6,001 nucleotides of DNA from Gammaproteobacteria bacterium. GTDB lineage: Bacteria; Pseudomonadota; Gammaproteobacteria; Pseudomonadales; Pseudomonadaceae. The notes beneath the pieces were generated by a model. The model worked only from the letters and a program-made list of their open reading frames with translations. It did no database searches and had not been told where the DNA came from. The stretch is taken from contig JAAZCO010000231.1 in NCBI GenBank assembly GCA_012513235.1, positions 1 to 6,001 of the forward strand, given 5' to 3'. A program made the translations under genes and the position numbers. The stretch's first letter is position 1, and the number at the start of each line of letters is the position of its first letter. Positions 1 to 6,001 of this stretch are shown piece by piece.

Positions 1-32
1 GCACTGAATGTTGCAACTAAATGCCAAATCAT
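1..32 (-). CDS. Start of a small, probably membrane, protein (partial, cut by window edge)
   Basis: On the minus strand an ATG at 32-30 opens a frame that runs to the window edge and reads MIWHLVATFS. The purine-rich stretch AGAAGAGAA lies about 4-12 bases upstream and could serve as a ribosome binding site. The hydrophobic start with an early Trp-His pair looks like the N-terminus of a small inner-membrane protein. I have an impression of similar short conserved hypothetical proteins in pseudomonads but cannot confirm it. The frame begins just after the terminator that closes the symporter operon and points the same way. Only ten codons are visible, so this is a call from the start context alone, and no function is offered. 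Confidence 0.4.
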   Translation of the reverse strand, partial: MIWHLVATFS

Positions 33-51
33 AGATTTCTCTTCTGCTTAG

Positions 52-81
52 ATACAAAACGGGCCTCAATTAAGAAGCCCG
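52..81 (-). terminator. Intrinsic terminator of the symporter operon
   Basis: Read on the minus strand, arms CGGGCTTC and GAGGCCCG pair over 8 bp (one G-U) around a 6-base loop, TTAATT. They are followed immediately by TTTTGT. The hairpin starts about 50 bases after the symporter stop codon. Read on the plus strand, the G-U becomes a C-A mismatch and no T-run follows, so the element works in one direction only. It separates the symporter operon from the gene that seems to start at position 32. Confidence 0.8.
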
Positions 82-130
82 CTGTGTGACGTGCCTCGCT
101 AGCAATCGCTAACGGGGTGTGGCCTGACCA

Positions 131-1936
131 TTAATGATCCACTGCACCACCGGCACCTTTAGGGAAACGCACACTCTCAACCAAGTCTTGAATGTGTTGC
201 GGTGTTTCTTTAGTGACGCTACATACAGCGTAGGCTACTACAAAGTTAATCACCGCACCGATCGCACCGAAGGACAGAGGTGAAACACCCATGATCCAAT
301 GCTCAGGTGTGTTTGGCAGCATCGCTGTGCTAGCGACGAAGAACCATCCCAAGTAAGTGAAAATATACAGCAAGGTGCAGCCTAAACCAGCAGCCATACC
401 AGCAATGGCGCCTTTATCGTTCATTTTCTTCGAGAAAATACCCATCATCAGTGCAGGGAAGATTGACGCACCAGCAATACCGAACGCCAGTGCCACAACC
501 TGTGCCGCAAAGCCGGGCGGATTAAGACCCAACCAGGTTGCCATCACAATGGCTGCCGCCATGGAGATACGTGCCGCTAACATCTCACCTTTTTCTGAAA
601 TATTTGGATTGATGGTTTTCTTAATCAAGTCATGACTGATCGCTGCAGAGATCGCCAACAACAAACCTGCGGCTGTTGATAACGCGGCGGCAATACCACC
701 GGCAGCAATTAAACCAATCACCCATGAAGGCAAGTTAGCAATTTCAGGGTTCGCCAAGACTAAGATGTCATTGTTAACCGTCAGCTCATTACCAGCCCAG
801 CCACGTGACTCAGCTTCAGCAGCAAAAGTTGCGTTACTGTCATCATAGAACTGAATTTGACCGTCGTTGTTTTTGTCTTCGAACTTGATCAGGCCTGTAC
901 CTTCCCACGTCTTGACCCACTCTGGACGATCTGCGTACTGGATTGAGTTACCTAGAATTTGATCGTACTCAGCCTTATCAACCACTTGTGCTGCTGCATC
1001 CGGATAAACCGTAGTCAACAAATTCAAGCGCGCCATTGAAGCCACCGCAGGAGCGGTTAAGTACAGCAGTGCAATAAACACTAATGCCCAACCCGCTGAC
1101 CAACGCGCATCAGCCACCTTAGGTACAGTGAAGAAGCGAATAATCACGTGTGGCAGACCCGCAGTACCCACCATCAGAGACAAGGTGAACAACACCATGT
1201 TCAAGTGACTTGGCACATCCGCCGCGTAGTCACGGAAACCCAACTCAACCAATACTTCACTGAGTTTTTGTAACAGTGGCGCACCCGACTCAGCGTGCGT
1301 ACCGAACATACCAAACATAGGAATGGGGTTGTTGGTCAGTTGCAGTGAGATAAATACTGCAGGAATGGTATAAGCAACAATCAGCACCACATACTGCGCA
1401 ACCTGCGTGTAAGTAATACCTTTCATACCACCGAATACCGCGTATAAGAACACGATTAACGCTGCAATCCAGATACCGGCTTCACTGCTCACTTCTAAGA
1501 AGCGCGAGAAGGCAACACCCGCACCGGTCATTTGACCGATAACATAGGTTACCGAAGCTAGAATCAAGCACAGAACCGCCATCAAACGCGCGCCACGACT
1601 ATAGAAGCGCTCACCGATAAAGTCAGGTACGGTGAACTTACCGAATTTACGCAAGTACGGCGCAAGTAGCATCGCCAGAATTACGTAACCACCGGTCCAA
1701 CCCATTAAGTAGGCAGAACTGGCGTAACCGGTTGCCGCAATAATACCGGCCATAGAAATAAAGGATGCAGCAGACATCCAGTCCGCAGCGGTTGCCATAC
1801 CATTGGCAATCGGGTGAACACCACCACCAGCAACGTAGAACTCTTTAGTTGAGCCTGCGCGCGCCCAGTACGCAATACCGATGTAGAGGATAAAAGATCC
1901 ACCCACAAACAGCATATTGATCATAAATTGACTCAT
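131..1936 (-). CDS. Sodium:solute symporter, VC_2705-type (SSS family), large subunit
   Basis: A 601-residue inner-membrane carrier of the sodium:solute symporter family, expected to couple Na+ entry to uptake of a small organic acid. It resembles the subgroup that is paired with a DUF4212 protein (VC_2705 type) and is related to acetate permease ActP. I count about 13 hydrophobic segments, the first at residues 8-24 and the last near 552-573, which matches PutP-like topology with a periplasmic N-terminus. The segment ATAADWMSAASF (48-59) corresponds to the broken first core helix. AAALST (416-421) corresponds to the Na+-binding part of core helix 8, with A417, S420 and T421 aligning with PutP A337, S340 and T341. 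Between about 301 and 403 lies a long hydrophilic loop, predicted periplasmic, carrying DKNNDGQIQFYD (354-365), an EF-hand-like calcium loop. The start is fixed by AGAGGAGT about 7 bases upstream of ATG 1936. That site overlaps the last codons of the upstream gene, which suggests translational coupling. Substrate is unknown; acetate, propionate or pyruvate are guesses from relatives. Confidence 0.93.
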   Translation of the reverse strand: MSQFMINMLFVGGSFILYIGIAYWARAGSTKEFYVAGGGVHPIANGMATAADWMSAASFISMAGIIAATGYASSAYLMGWTGGYVILAMLLAPYLRKFGKFTVPDFIGERFYSRGARLMAVLCLILASVTYVIGQMTGAGVAFSRFLEVSSEAGIWIAALIVFLYAVFGGMKGITYTQVAQYVVLIVAYTIPAVFISLQLTNNPIPMFGMFGTHAESGAPLLQKLSEVLVELGFRDYAADVPSHLNMVLFTLSLMVGTAGLPHVIIRFFTVPKVADARWSAGWALVFIALLYLTAPAVASMARLNLLTTVYPDAAAQVVDKAEYDQILGNSIQYADRPEWVKTWEGTGLIKFEDKNNDGQIQFYDDSNATFAAEAESRGWAGNELTVNNDILVLANPEIANLPSWVIGLIAAGGIAAALSTAAGLLLAISAAISHDLIKKTINPNISEKGEMLAARISMAAAIVMATWLGLNPPGFAAQVVALAFGIAGASIFPALMMGIFSKKMNDKGAIAGMAAGLGCTLLYIFTYLGWFFVASTAMLPNTPEHWIMGVSPLSFGAIGAVINFVVAYAVCSVTKETPQHIQDLVESVRFPKGAGGAVDH

Positions 1937-1940
1937 GCTG

Positions 1941-2201
1941 TTACTCCTCTAAACCGAATTTTTTATCAAGTCTGTTCATTCTCCAAGCATAGAAAAAGAT
2001 CAGAACGATAAAGGTTAATAAAGCTCCTTGCTGAGCAAACCAGAAACCTAAATCCGTACCACCGATCGAGATACCTGACAGCAAAGGTCTGAGTAAAATG
2101 CCAAAGCCATACGAAACTAGAGCCCAAACCGACATGCAGAAGGTAATGAGGCGTAAGTTCGCTGACCAGTAGGCAGCAGCATTTTTTTTGTCGTCTTGCA
2201 T
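1941..2201 (-). CDS. DUF4212 small subunit of the sodium:solute symporter
   Basis: An 86-residue inner-membrane protein with two hydrophobic helices, about residues 18-37 and 59-73, joined by a short loop containing GFWFAQQG (52-59). This matches the DUF4212 family (putative solute:sodium symporter small subunit), whose members are usually about 85-90 residues and sit directly upstream of VC_2705-type symporters, as here. By analogy with YjcH and ActP it is thought to assist or stabilise the carrier, but its biochemical role is not established. I chose the ATG at 2201 because GGTGAG lies 4 bases upstream and the protein then begins MQDDKKNAAAYW, the expected family start. The frame is open further upstream, with ATGs at 2213 and 2261, but neither has a Shine-Dalgarno and they would add an atypical extension. 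The C-terminus, LDKKFGLEE, is encoded by the bases that form the symporter's ribosome binding site. An A8 run lies in codons 4-7. Confidence 0.9.
   Translation of the reverse strand: MQDDKKNAAAYWSANLRLITFCMSVWALVSYGFGILLRPLLSGISIGGTDLGFWFAQQGALLTFIVLIFFYAWRMNRLDKKFGLEE
1944..1950 (-). promoter_or_regulatory. Symporter Shine-Dalgarno embedded in the DUF4212 stop region
   Basis: On the minus strand AGAGGAG supplies the two final Glu codons (GAG GAG) of the small subunit and also the ribosome binding site for the symporter ATG at 1936-1934. Its spacing is about 7 bases from the GGAG core. The stop TAA lies at 1943-1941 and only 4 bp separate the two genes. This arrangement favours reinitiation and coupled production of both subunits. 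Confidence 0.75.
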
Positions 2202-2362
2202 AGTGCTCACCATTTTTGTATTTGTGATTTTTTGTGCAGCGTGGCATAGCAAATTTAACAAGTCAGCCCCCTACAATATAACCCCCTGCTTTAGTCTATT
2301 CATGGCTTACAGCTGTATTTTAAATTTAGAAGATCGGCTTATTTATTATGTTTTTTATTGAA

Positions 2363-2377
2363 AATAAGCTACTTATT
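2363..2377. repeat. Inverted repeat AATAAG / CTTATT with 3-base spacer
   Basis: Perfect 6-bp arms AATAAG (2363-2368) and CTTATT (2372-2377) are separated by CTA. The element is short and AT-rich and could occur by chance in such sequence, but it lies next to a longer inverted repeat upstream of the transporter operon. An operator half-site pair is possible and unproven. Confidence 0.5.
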
Positions 2378-2380
2378 GTC

Positions 2381-2411
2381 GAATTTAGCCGAAAAAATAT
2401 TGGCTAAATTT
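2381..2411. repeat. Long inverted repeat with AATTTAGCC / GGCTAAATT arms
   Basis: Perfect 9-bp arms AATTTAGCC (2382-2390) and GGCTAAATT (2402-2410) flank an 11-base centre. As plus-strand RNA, a further inner G-U and A-U pair and an outer G-U pair extend the stem to about 12 bp with a 7-base A-rich loop. No T-run follows on either strand, so it is not a standard terminator. It lies about 180 bp upstream of the DUF4212 start. It could be an operator for a dimeric regulator, a cruciform, or a leader-RNA structure if transcription starts upstream of it. Confidence 0.65.
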
Positions 2412-2424
2412 ATTTAAAAATAAA
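2409..2424. repeat. AT-only inverted repeat TTTATTT / AAATAAA
   Basis: Perfect 7-bp arms TTTATTT (2409-2415) and AAATAAA (2418-2424) are separated by AA. It overlaps the end of the longer inverted repeat by two bases. Because it is purely A/T it is weak evidence on its own and is recorded as part of a cluster. Confidence 0.45.
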
Positions 2425-2553
2425 GCACAAGTAAATAAATATTTCTAATTGTGACCAAAAAACAGACTTCCCAAGCGCTTTTTGCACACTTTACCCAAGC
2501 AAAACAGCTACATAATTGATTTTTTTCACAGTGTTTTCTGTCCTTATTTAAGC

Positions 2554-2599
2554 AAAAAAAACGGATAACTCTGTACCGCATTGCGTACAGAGTTATCCG
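2554..2599 (-). terminator. Strong intrinsic terminator of sbcC
   Basis: Arms at 2562-2576 and 2585-2599 are perfect 15-bp complements (CGGATAACTCTGTAC on the plus strand) around an 8-base loop. Read on the minus strand they are followed at once by eight T residues (2561-2554). The stem begins about 42 bases past the sbcC stop codon. No T-run follows on the plus strand, so it acts on minus-strand transcription. It insulates the downstream transporter operon from sbcC readthrough. Confidence 0.93.
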
Positions 2600-2605
2600 C
2601 TGTTG

Positions 2606-2626
2606 GGCTCAAGTTATAATTGAGCC
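2606..2626 (-). repeat. Small hairpin between the sbcC stop and its terminator
   Basis: Perfect 7-bp arms GGCTCAA (2606-2612) and TTGAGCC (2620-2626) surround a 7-base loop. It begins 15 bases after the stop codon and is not followed by T residues on the minus strand, so it is not itself a terminator. It would form a second stem in the 3' untranslated part of the sbcC mRNA, possibly slowing polymerase or protecting the transcript end. Confidence 0.6.
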
Positions 2627-2641
2627 TAAATACCAGCAAGC

Positions 2642-5600
2642 TTAGCGAGCAACTGAGCTCACTCGGTAACACTCATCCAAACTGCTATAGCCCATGCCGG
2701 CGCTTTTACGCACTTTAATTTGCACAGGAATGCGCTCTTTAAGTGCTTCAACGTGACTGATGATGCCAATGGTTTTGCCTTCGGCATTGAGGTTATCCAG
2801 CGCGGTTAAGGCCATCTCTAAGGTTTCACTGTCCAAGGTGCCAAAGCCTTCATCTAAGAACAGTGAATCAATGCGCGTTTTATGGCTGACCAATTCCGAC
2901 AGCGCCAAAGCCAAGGCTAAACTCACTAAGAAGCTTTCACCGCCAGACAAGGTGCGGGTATCGCGCTGAATATCGGCCTGCCAAGTATCCACCACCAAGA
3001 TTTCCAACTCACCCTGCTGGCAACGGCTGAGCTGATAGCGATTATGCAAAGTCGCTAACTGCTGATTGGCCAGCACCACGAGGTGGTCCAAAGTTAAACC
3101 CTGCACAAACTTGCGGTATTTATTGCCATCAGCAGAACCAATGAGACTGTTGAGTTGCTGCCATTGGTCATACAGCACCCGCTGCTCGGTGATGCGCGCC
3201 AGCAAATCTTGCTGGGTGGCACGATTGCTAGCATCGGTGGCCAAAGTGGTTTGTAAGCTACCCAGTTGGCGATATAAGGCGTCATGCTCAGCATCTAAAA
3301 CCGCGCGCTGTTCAGTCAACTCGAGGTGGCTGAGTGCAGTTTTGGGTACAGCATTTAAGGCGCTGATGCGCTGCGTGACGGCGGTCAGTAGAGTCTTGGC
3401 ATCCTGCAACTGACTATTCAAGCGTGTTTGCAGAGCTTGTAACTGCTGGGCCTCGGCAGCGGATAACAACGCCTGCAAAAATGCGTCCTCATCGGCAAAG
3501 GCACTCTGGGCTAAGGATGTGTACCATTGTGCTTGCTGTTGCTGATAGGCGGCTTGAGCTTCGTTGAGGCGTGCGCTTAAACTCTGTAGCTGCCCTTGCA
3601 GTACGGCATATTGGCTGTGCGCCTGCTGCAAGTGCTGCTGGGTCTGCGCCAGCGCTTCTTGTAGATTCAAAACAGGAGCACAGGCTTCGCCTTCAGCGAT
3701 ATTCAGCGCTTGCCATTGATTCTGCGCTTGACTGAATTGCTGCTGAGCGTACTCAGCCTGACTGCGCAACCTACTGATGTGCAACGCCAACTGCTCAAGC
3801 TGCGCACTGCCTTGCTGCCATACTTGCGCTTCCTGTTCACGCTGGCTAAGCCATTGCTCGGGGTCAGTCGGCAGGCTGTAACCCAAGGCGCTTAATTGCT
3901 GACTCAATTGTGCTTGCTGCGCCTGTATCTCGGTACTGTGCGTCTGGATGCGCGCAGCCTTGTCTGCCAATTGCTGTTGCTGATGCGCTAAATGACTTTC
4001 TTGCGCTTTAAGTTCTTGCTGTGCGGTAATTAAAGCTTTTTCAGCATTGTGGTAAGCCTGTTCACTAGCAGCCAGTGCAACTTGGGCACTGCTGATAGCT
4101 GTCAGGCGTTGCTCACAGGTGGTTAAAGCCTGTTGATGCGCTCTGTGCGCAACACTAAAATCATCGGCGCTTAAGTTGCTCGCCAGTTGCAATAACTGCA
4201 GAGCTTGAGTTTTCTCGCTGCGCAGCTTGCCAGTCTCGTGCTCAAGCTCAGCCTGGCGTTGCTCTAGCTGCTGTTGCTCTGTCTGCAATTGCGTTAAGAC
4301 TGTGGCGCACGCTTGGCCTTCTACAGCCAGTGCGTCCAACTCCAGCTGTTTGCTGTGCAGCGCTTGCTCAGTCTGCGACACATCTAAGGCTTGGTAAGCG
4401 CTGATAGCCGGATGCTCGTGCGAGCCGCATAAGGGACACGCTGCATTAGTCTGTAATTGCGCGCGATGCTGCTCGAGGCTGGCAATGCGTTGTTCTTGCT
4501 GAAGCAGCTGAGCTTTATCTTCCACCTGCTCTTTAAGCGCTTTGTATTGAGTGCGCAGGTTATCACGCAACTGCTCTTGTGCCTGCAGCTTGACGCTCAG
4601 CTCAGTGCGGCGCAGCTGCAAGGCCTGAGTCGAATCCTGCTGGGTGTGCTCTTGGCTATATAGATAGGCTAAGCGTTGATAATGCTGACTGTGGCCATGC
4701 AAAGTAGTGAGCTGTTGTTGCCACTCTTGCACGCTGCGCTGCTCGAGCACCTGTTGCAGTGTCTGTTGTTCTGCTTGGCATGCCCTGTGCAAAGGCTGTA
4801 ACGCTGCCTGCTGCTCTTGCAAGGCTTGTGTATGGTGGCTGATACCAGCTGTCAGCTGATCTATTTGCGCGATCAACTTCTGCTGCTGGACTTGTTCTTG
4901 CTCTAGCGCACCCTGCTGGCGACGGGCTTGGGCAAACTCACTGCGCCAGCTGGCGAGGTGCTTGTCTAACTGTGCGTGCTGCGCAGTCTGTGCGCGTTGC
5001 TCTTGCAAGCTCGCCTGAGCTTGCTCGGCACTCTGCAATTGCGTATGTATGGCATCGACTGCCTGCTGTGCATACTGGTACTGCTGCCACGATAGTTGCT
5101 CTATCTGCTGCGCGCTGGTCTGGGCGCTGGCTTGTGTTTTGTGCAAGTCATTCTGGCTGTGTTGCACGCTCTGTTGCGCCACTTGCAAGGCCTTATAATC
5201 CGGCTGCAATTGCGCAGCAGGCGCGTGGGCGGCTAAGCGCTGCAAGTCATCTTGATGCTGCTGATGCTCGTTGTGCGCACTGTTTAGCTGCACTTGCACC
5301 CGCTGCTGCTCTTGCTGCGCACGTTCAAGGCTTAAGCGCCAGTCGGCTTGCTGCTGTAAGTCGCTTAGGCGCAGTTTTAAGTCTTGGGCTTGGCTTTGCA
5401 CGTTGGCGAATTGCCTTTGCACCTCTGCCCGTTCCTCAGCACTGAGCAACTGCACCACATCGGCACGCGTGGTTAAATCTTTTAAGGCTTCAGCCTGCTC
5501 TCTTTGCTTTTCATGCACGCGCTTGGAGATTTCACCGTAAATTTCTGTACCCGTCAGCTGCTCCAACAAACCGGCGCGGCTATTGGGGTTAGCTTCTAAG

Positions 5601-6001
5601 AATGCGGCAAAGCCCCCTTGTGCCAACAGCATCGATTGGGTAAAACGCTGAAAATCCAAACCGGTCAATTCTTCCACGGCTTTAGCCTTTTCACTGATTT
5701 TATCGGTGAGGATATTGCCCGCTAAATCAGCCAATTCAGTTTGCGCTTGCTGCAAGGCGCCATCGGCTTTACCACGAGCGCGGCGCTGACTCCAAAAGGC
5801 GCGATAGCCTTTATCTTTCACCGCAAACTCCACCTCCACCAAACAATCGCTGGTATGGCGGGTCATCAATTCGTTGGTATTTTGCGACAGCGTACTCAGG
5901 CGTGGCGTGCGGCTGTACAAGGCCAAGCAAATGGCATCCAGTAGCGTGGTTTTACCCGCTCCCGTGGGGCCGGTGATGGCAAATAAGCTGCTGCCATTGA
6001 A
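2642..6001 (-). CDS. sbcC: Exonuclease subunit SbcC (Rad50-like ATPase), N-terminus beyond window
   Basis: SbcC is the ATPase of the cytoplasmic SbcCD complex, which with the SbcD nuclease cleaves hairpins and blocked DNA ends. 1119 residues are visible; the frame is open at the right edge, and family members carry about 30 more residues before the P-loop. Walker A, GPTGAGKT, is at visible residues 11-18 (5971-5948). The Q-loop in LLAQGGFAAFL has its Gln at 128. A long coiled coil follows, with the zinc hook CPLC at 522-525 (4438-4427) at its apex. A second coiled-coil arm leads to the ABC signature LSGGE (1018-1022; 2950-2936), Walker B and D-loop LFLDEGFGTLD (1047-1057; 2863-2831) and the H-loop His at 1083 (2755-2753). 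All catalytic motifs are intact, so the protein should be functional. A TTG at 5926 is not the true start because the Walker A motif lies upstream of it. The arms are unusually glutamine-rich. sbcD is expected just beyond the right edge. Confidence 0.96.
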   Translation of the reverse strand, partial: FNGSSLFAITGPTGAGKTTLLDAICLALYSRTPRLSTLSQNTNELMTRHTSDCLVEVEFAVKDKGYRAFWSQRRARGKADGALQQAQTELADLAGNILTDKISEKAKAVEELTGLDFQRFTQSMLLAQGGFAAFLEANPNSRAGLLEQLTGTEIYGEISKRVHEKQREQAEALKDLTTRADVVQLLSAEERAEVQRQFANVQSQAQDLKLRLSDLQQQADWRLSLERAQQEQQRVQVQLNSAHNEHQQHQDDLQRLAAHAPAAQLQPDYKALQVAQQSVQHSQNDLHKTQASAQTSAQQIEQLSWQQYQYAQQAVDAIHTQLQSAEQAQASLQEQRAQTAQHAQLDKHLASWRSEFAQARRQQGALEQEQVQQQKLIAQIDQLTAGISHHTQALQEQQAALQPLHRACQAEQQTLQQVLEQRSVQEWQQQLTTLHGHSQHYQRLAYLYSQEHTQQDSTQALQLRRTELSVKLQAQEQLRDNLRTQYKALKEQVEDKAQLLQQEQRIASLEQHRAQLQTNAACPLCGSHEHPAISAYQALDVSQTEQALHSKQLELDALAVEGQACATVLTQLQTEQQQLEQRQAELEHETGKLRSEKTQALQLLQLASNLSADDFSVAHRAHQQALTTCEQRLTAISSAQVALAASEQAYHNAEKALITAQQELKAQESHLAHQQQQLADKAARIQTHSTEIQAQQAQLSQQLSALGYSLPTDPEQWLSQREQEAQVWQQGSAQLEQLALHISRLRSQAEYAQQQFSQAQNQWQALNIAEGEACAPVLNLQEALAQTQQHLQQAHSQYAVLQGQLQSLSARLNEAQAAYQQQQAQWYTSLAQSAFADEDAFLQALLSAAEAQQLQALQTRLNSQLQDAKTLLTAVTQRISALNAVPKTALSHLELTEQRAVLDAEHDALYRQLGSLQTTLATDASNRATQQDLLARITEQRVLYDQWQQLNSLIGSADGNKYRKFVQGLTLDHLVVLANQQLATLHNRYQLSRCQQGELEILVVDTWQADIQRDTRTLSGGESFLVSLALALALSELVSHKTRIDSLFLDEGFGTLDSETLEMALTALDNLNAEGKTIGIISHVEALKERIPVQIKVRKSAGMGYSSLDECYRVSSVAR

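Larger units (their letters stand above)
2202..2553. other. AT-rich intergenic region upstream of the transporter operon
   Basis: No credible gene is present on either strand. The stretch from about 2310 to 2560 is strongly AT-rich. It should hold the minus-strand promoter of the DUF4212-symporter operon, but I could not find a good sigma70 pair. TATATT (2280-2275) and CATAAT (2350-2345) are possible -10 boxes, both without a convincing -35. TCGACA (2382-2377) resembles a -35 but is followed, at 17 bp, only by AATAAA. No GG-N10-GC sigma54 element was found. The region also contains several inverted repeats (listed separately), a CCCAAGC direct repeat (2470-2476 and 2494-2500) and a half-good CRP-like site (2515-2530). 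Confidence 0.6.

Noticed and set aside
1..51. Plus-strand frame open from the edge to TAG at 49-51, as the tail of a convergent gene
   Set aside because: Only 16 codons are visible, with no terminator after it on the plus strand. The minus-strand start with a ribosome binding site fits this stretch better.
357..635. Plus-strand frame of 92 codons opposite the symporter, and minus-strand out-of-frame ones at 1705-1908, 1966-2247, 3094-3294 and 4384-4566
   Set aside because: All are shadows of well-identified genes, without ribosome binding sites or family resemblance.
2202..2261. N-terminal extension of the DUF4212 protein using ATG at 2261 or 2213
   Set aside because: Neither start has a Shine-Dalgarno, the extra residues do not look like the family, and the ATG at 2201 has GGTGAG upstream and gives the usual length.
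2381..2411. The long inverted repeat as an intrinsic terminator
   Set aside because: No T-run follows on either strand, and the sbcC transcript is already closed by the strong terminator at 2554-2599.
2202..2460. Sigma54 promoter for the transporter operon
   Set aside because: I looked for GG-N10-GC with TGGCAC/TTGC-like boxes on the minus strand and found no match. TTTGCT at 2253-2248 has no GG at the required distance.
4972..5445. Plus-strand open frame of 157 codons, and others at 2760-2969, 3066-3413, 3710-3895, 4457-4663, 5271-5540 and 5741-5944
   Set aside because: They lie antisense to sbcC, whose motifs are all in the minus frame. Their composition (Ala/Arg/Ser/Cys-rich, no recognisable domain) is what Gln- and Leu-rich codons give when read on the other strand.
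5924..5926. TTG as the start codon of sbcC
   Set aside because: The frame continues upstream without a stop and contains the essential Walker A motif at 5971-5948, so this codon is an internal Leu.
1..6001. CRISPR array, insertion sequence, tRNA or prophage signs
   Set aside because: No regularly spaced repeats, transposase-like frame, terminal inverted repeats or cloverleaf-like sequence were seen; the window looks like ordinary chromosome.

Overview
The window comes from a Gram-negative bacterium, most likely a gammaproteobacterium close to the Pseudomonadales. That placement rests on protein resemblance (a VC_2705-type sodium:solute symporter with its DUF4212 partner, and a large SbcC) and on roughly balanced base composition in the genes. 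It is an inference, not a computed result. All recognisable genes lie on the minus strand, so transcription runs from high to low coordinates.

Reading in the direction of transcription: positions 6001 to 2642 hold nearly all of sbcC, whose first few dozen codons lie beyond the right edge. SbcC is the ATPase and coiled-coil subunit of the SbcCD (Mre11-Rad50-like) nuclease. The gene ends in a strong intrinsic terminator (2554-2599), preceded by a smaller hairpin (2606-2626). Positions 2202-2553 are a very AT-rich intergenic stretch with several nested inverted repeats and no convincing gene. It must carry the promoter of the next operon. That operon has two genes, a small two-helix membrane protein (DUF4212, 1941-2201) and a 601-residue sodium:solute symporter (131-1936). 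They are separated by 4 bp, and the symporter's Shine-Dalgarno sits in the last codons of the small subunit. An intrinsic terminator at 52-81 closes the operon. At the left edge, a further minus-strand gene appears to begin at position 32 behind a plausible ribosome binding site.

The two membrane proteins are expected to act together as a Na+-coupled uptake system for a small organic acid, by analogy with acetate/pyruvate-type SSS carriers that have small partner subunits. The substrate cannot be read from the sequence. SbcC is functionally unrelated and is simply the upstream neighbour; its partner sbcD is expected just outside the right edge.

I see no mobile element, CRISPR array, tRNA, rRNA or clearly new multi-gene system. 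The points most worth a second look are a textbook EF-hand-type calcium loop in a predicted periplasmic loop of the symporter, the extreme glutamine content of the SbcC coiled coil, and the cluster of inverted repeats upstream of the transporter operon.
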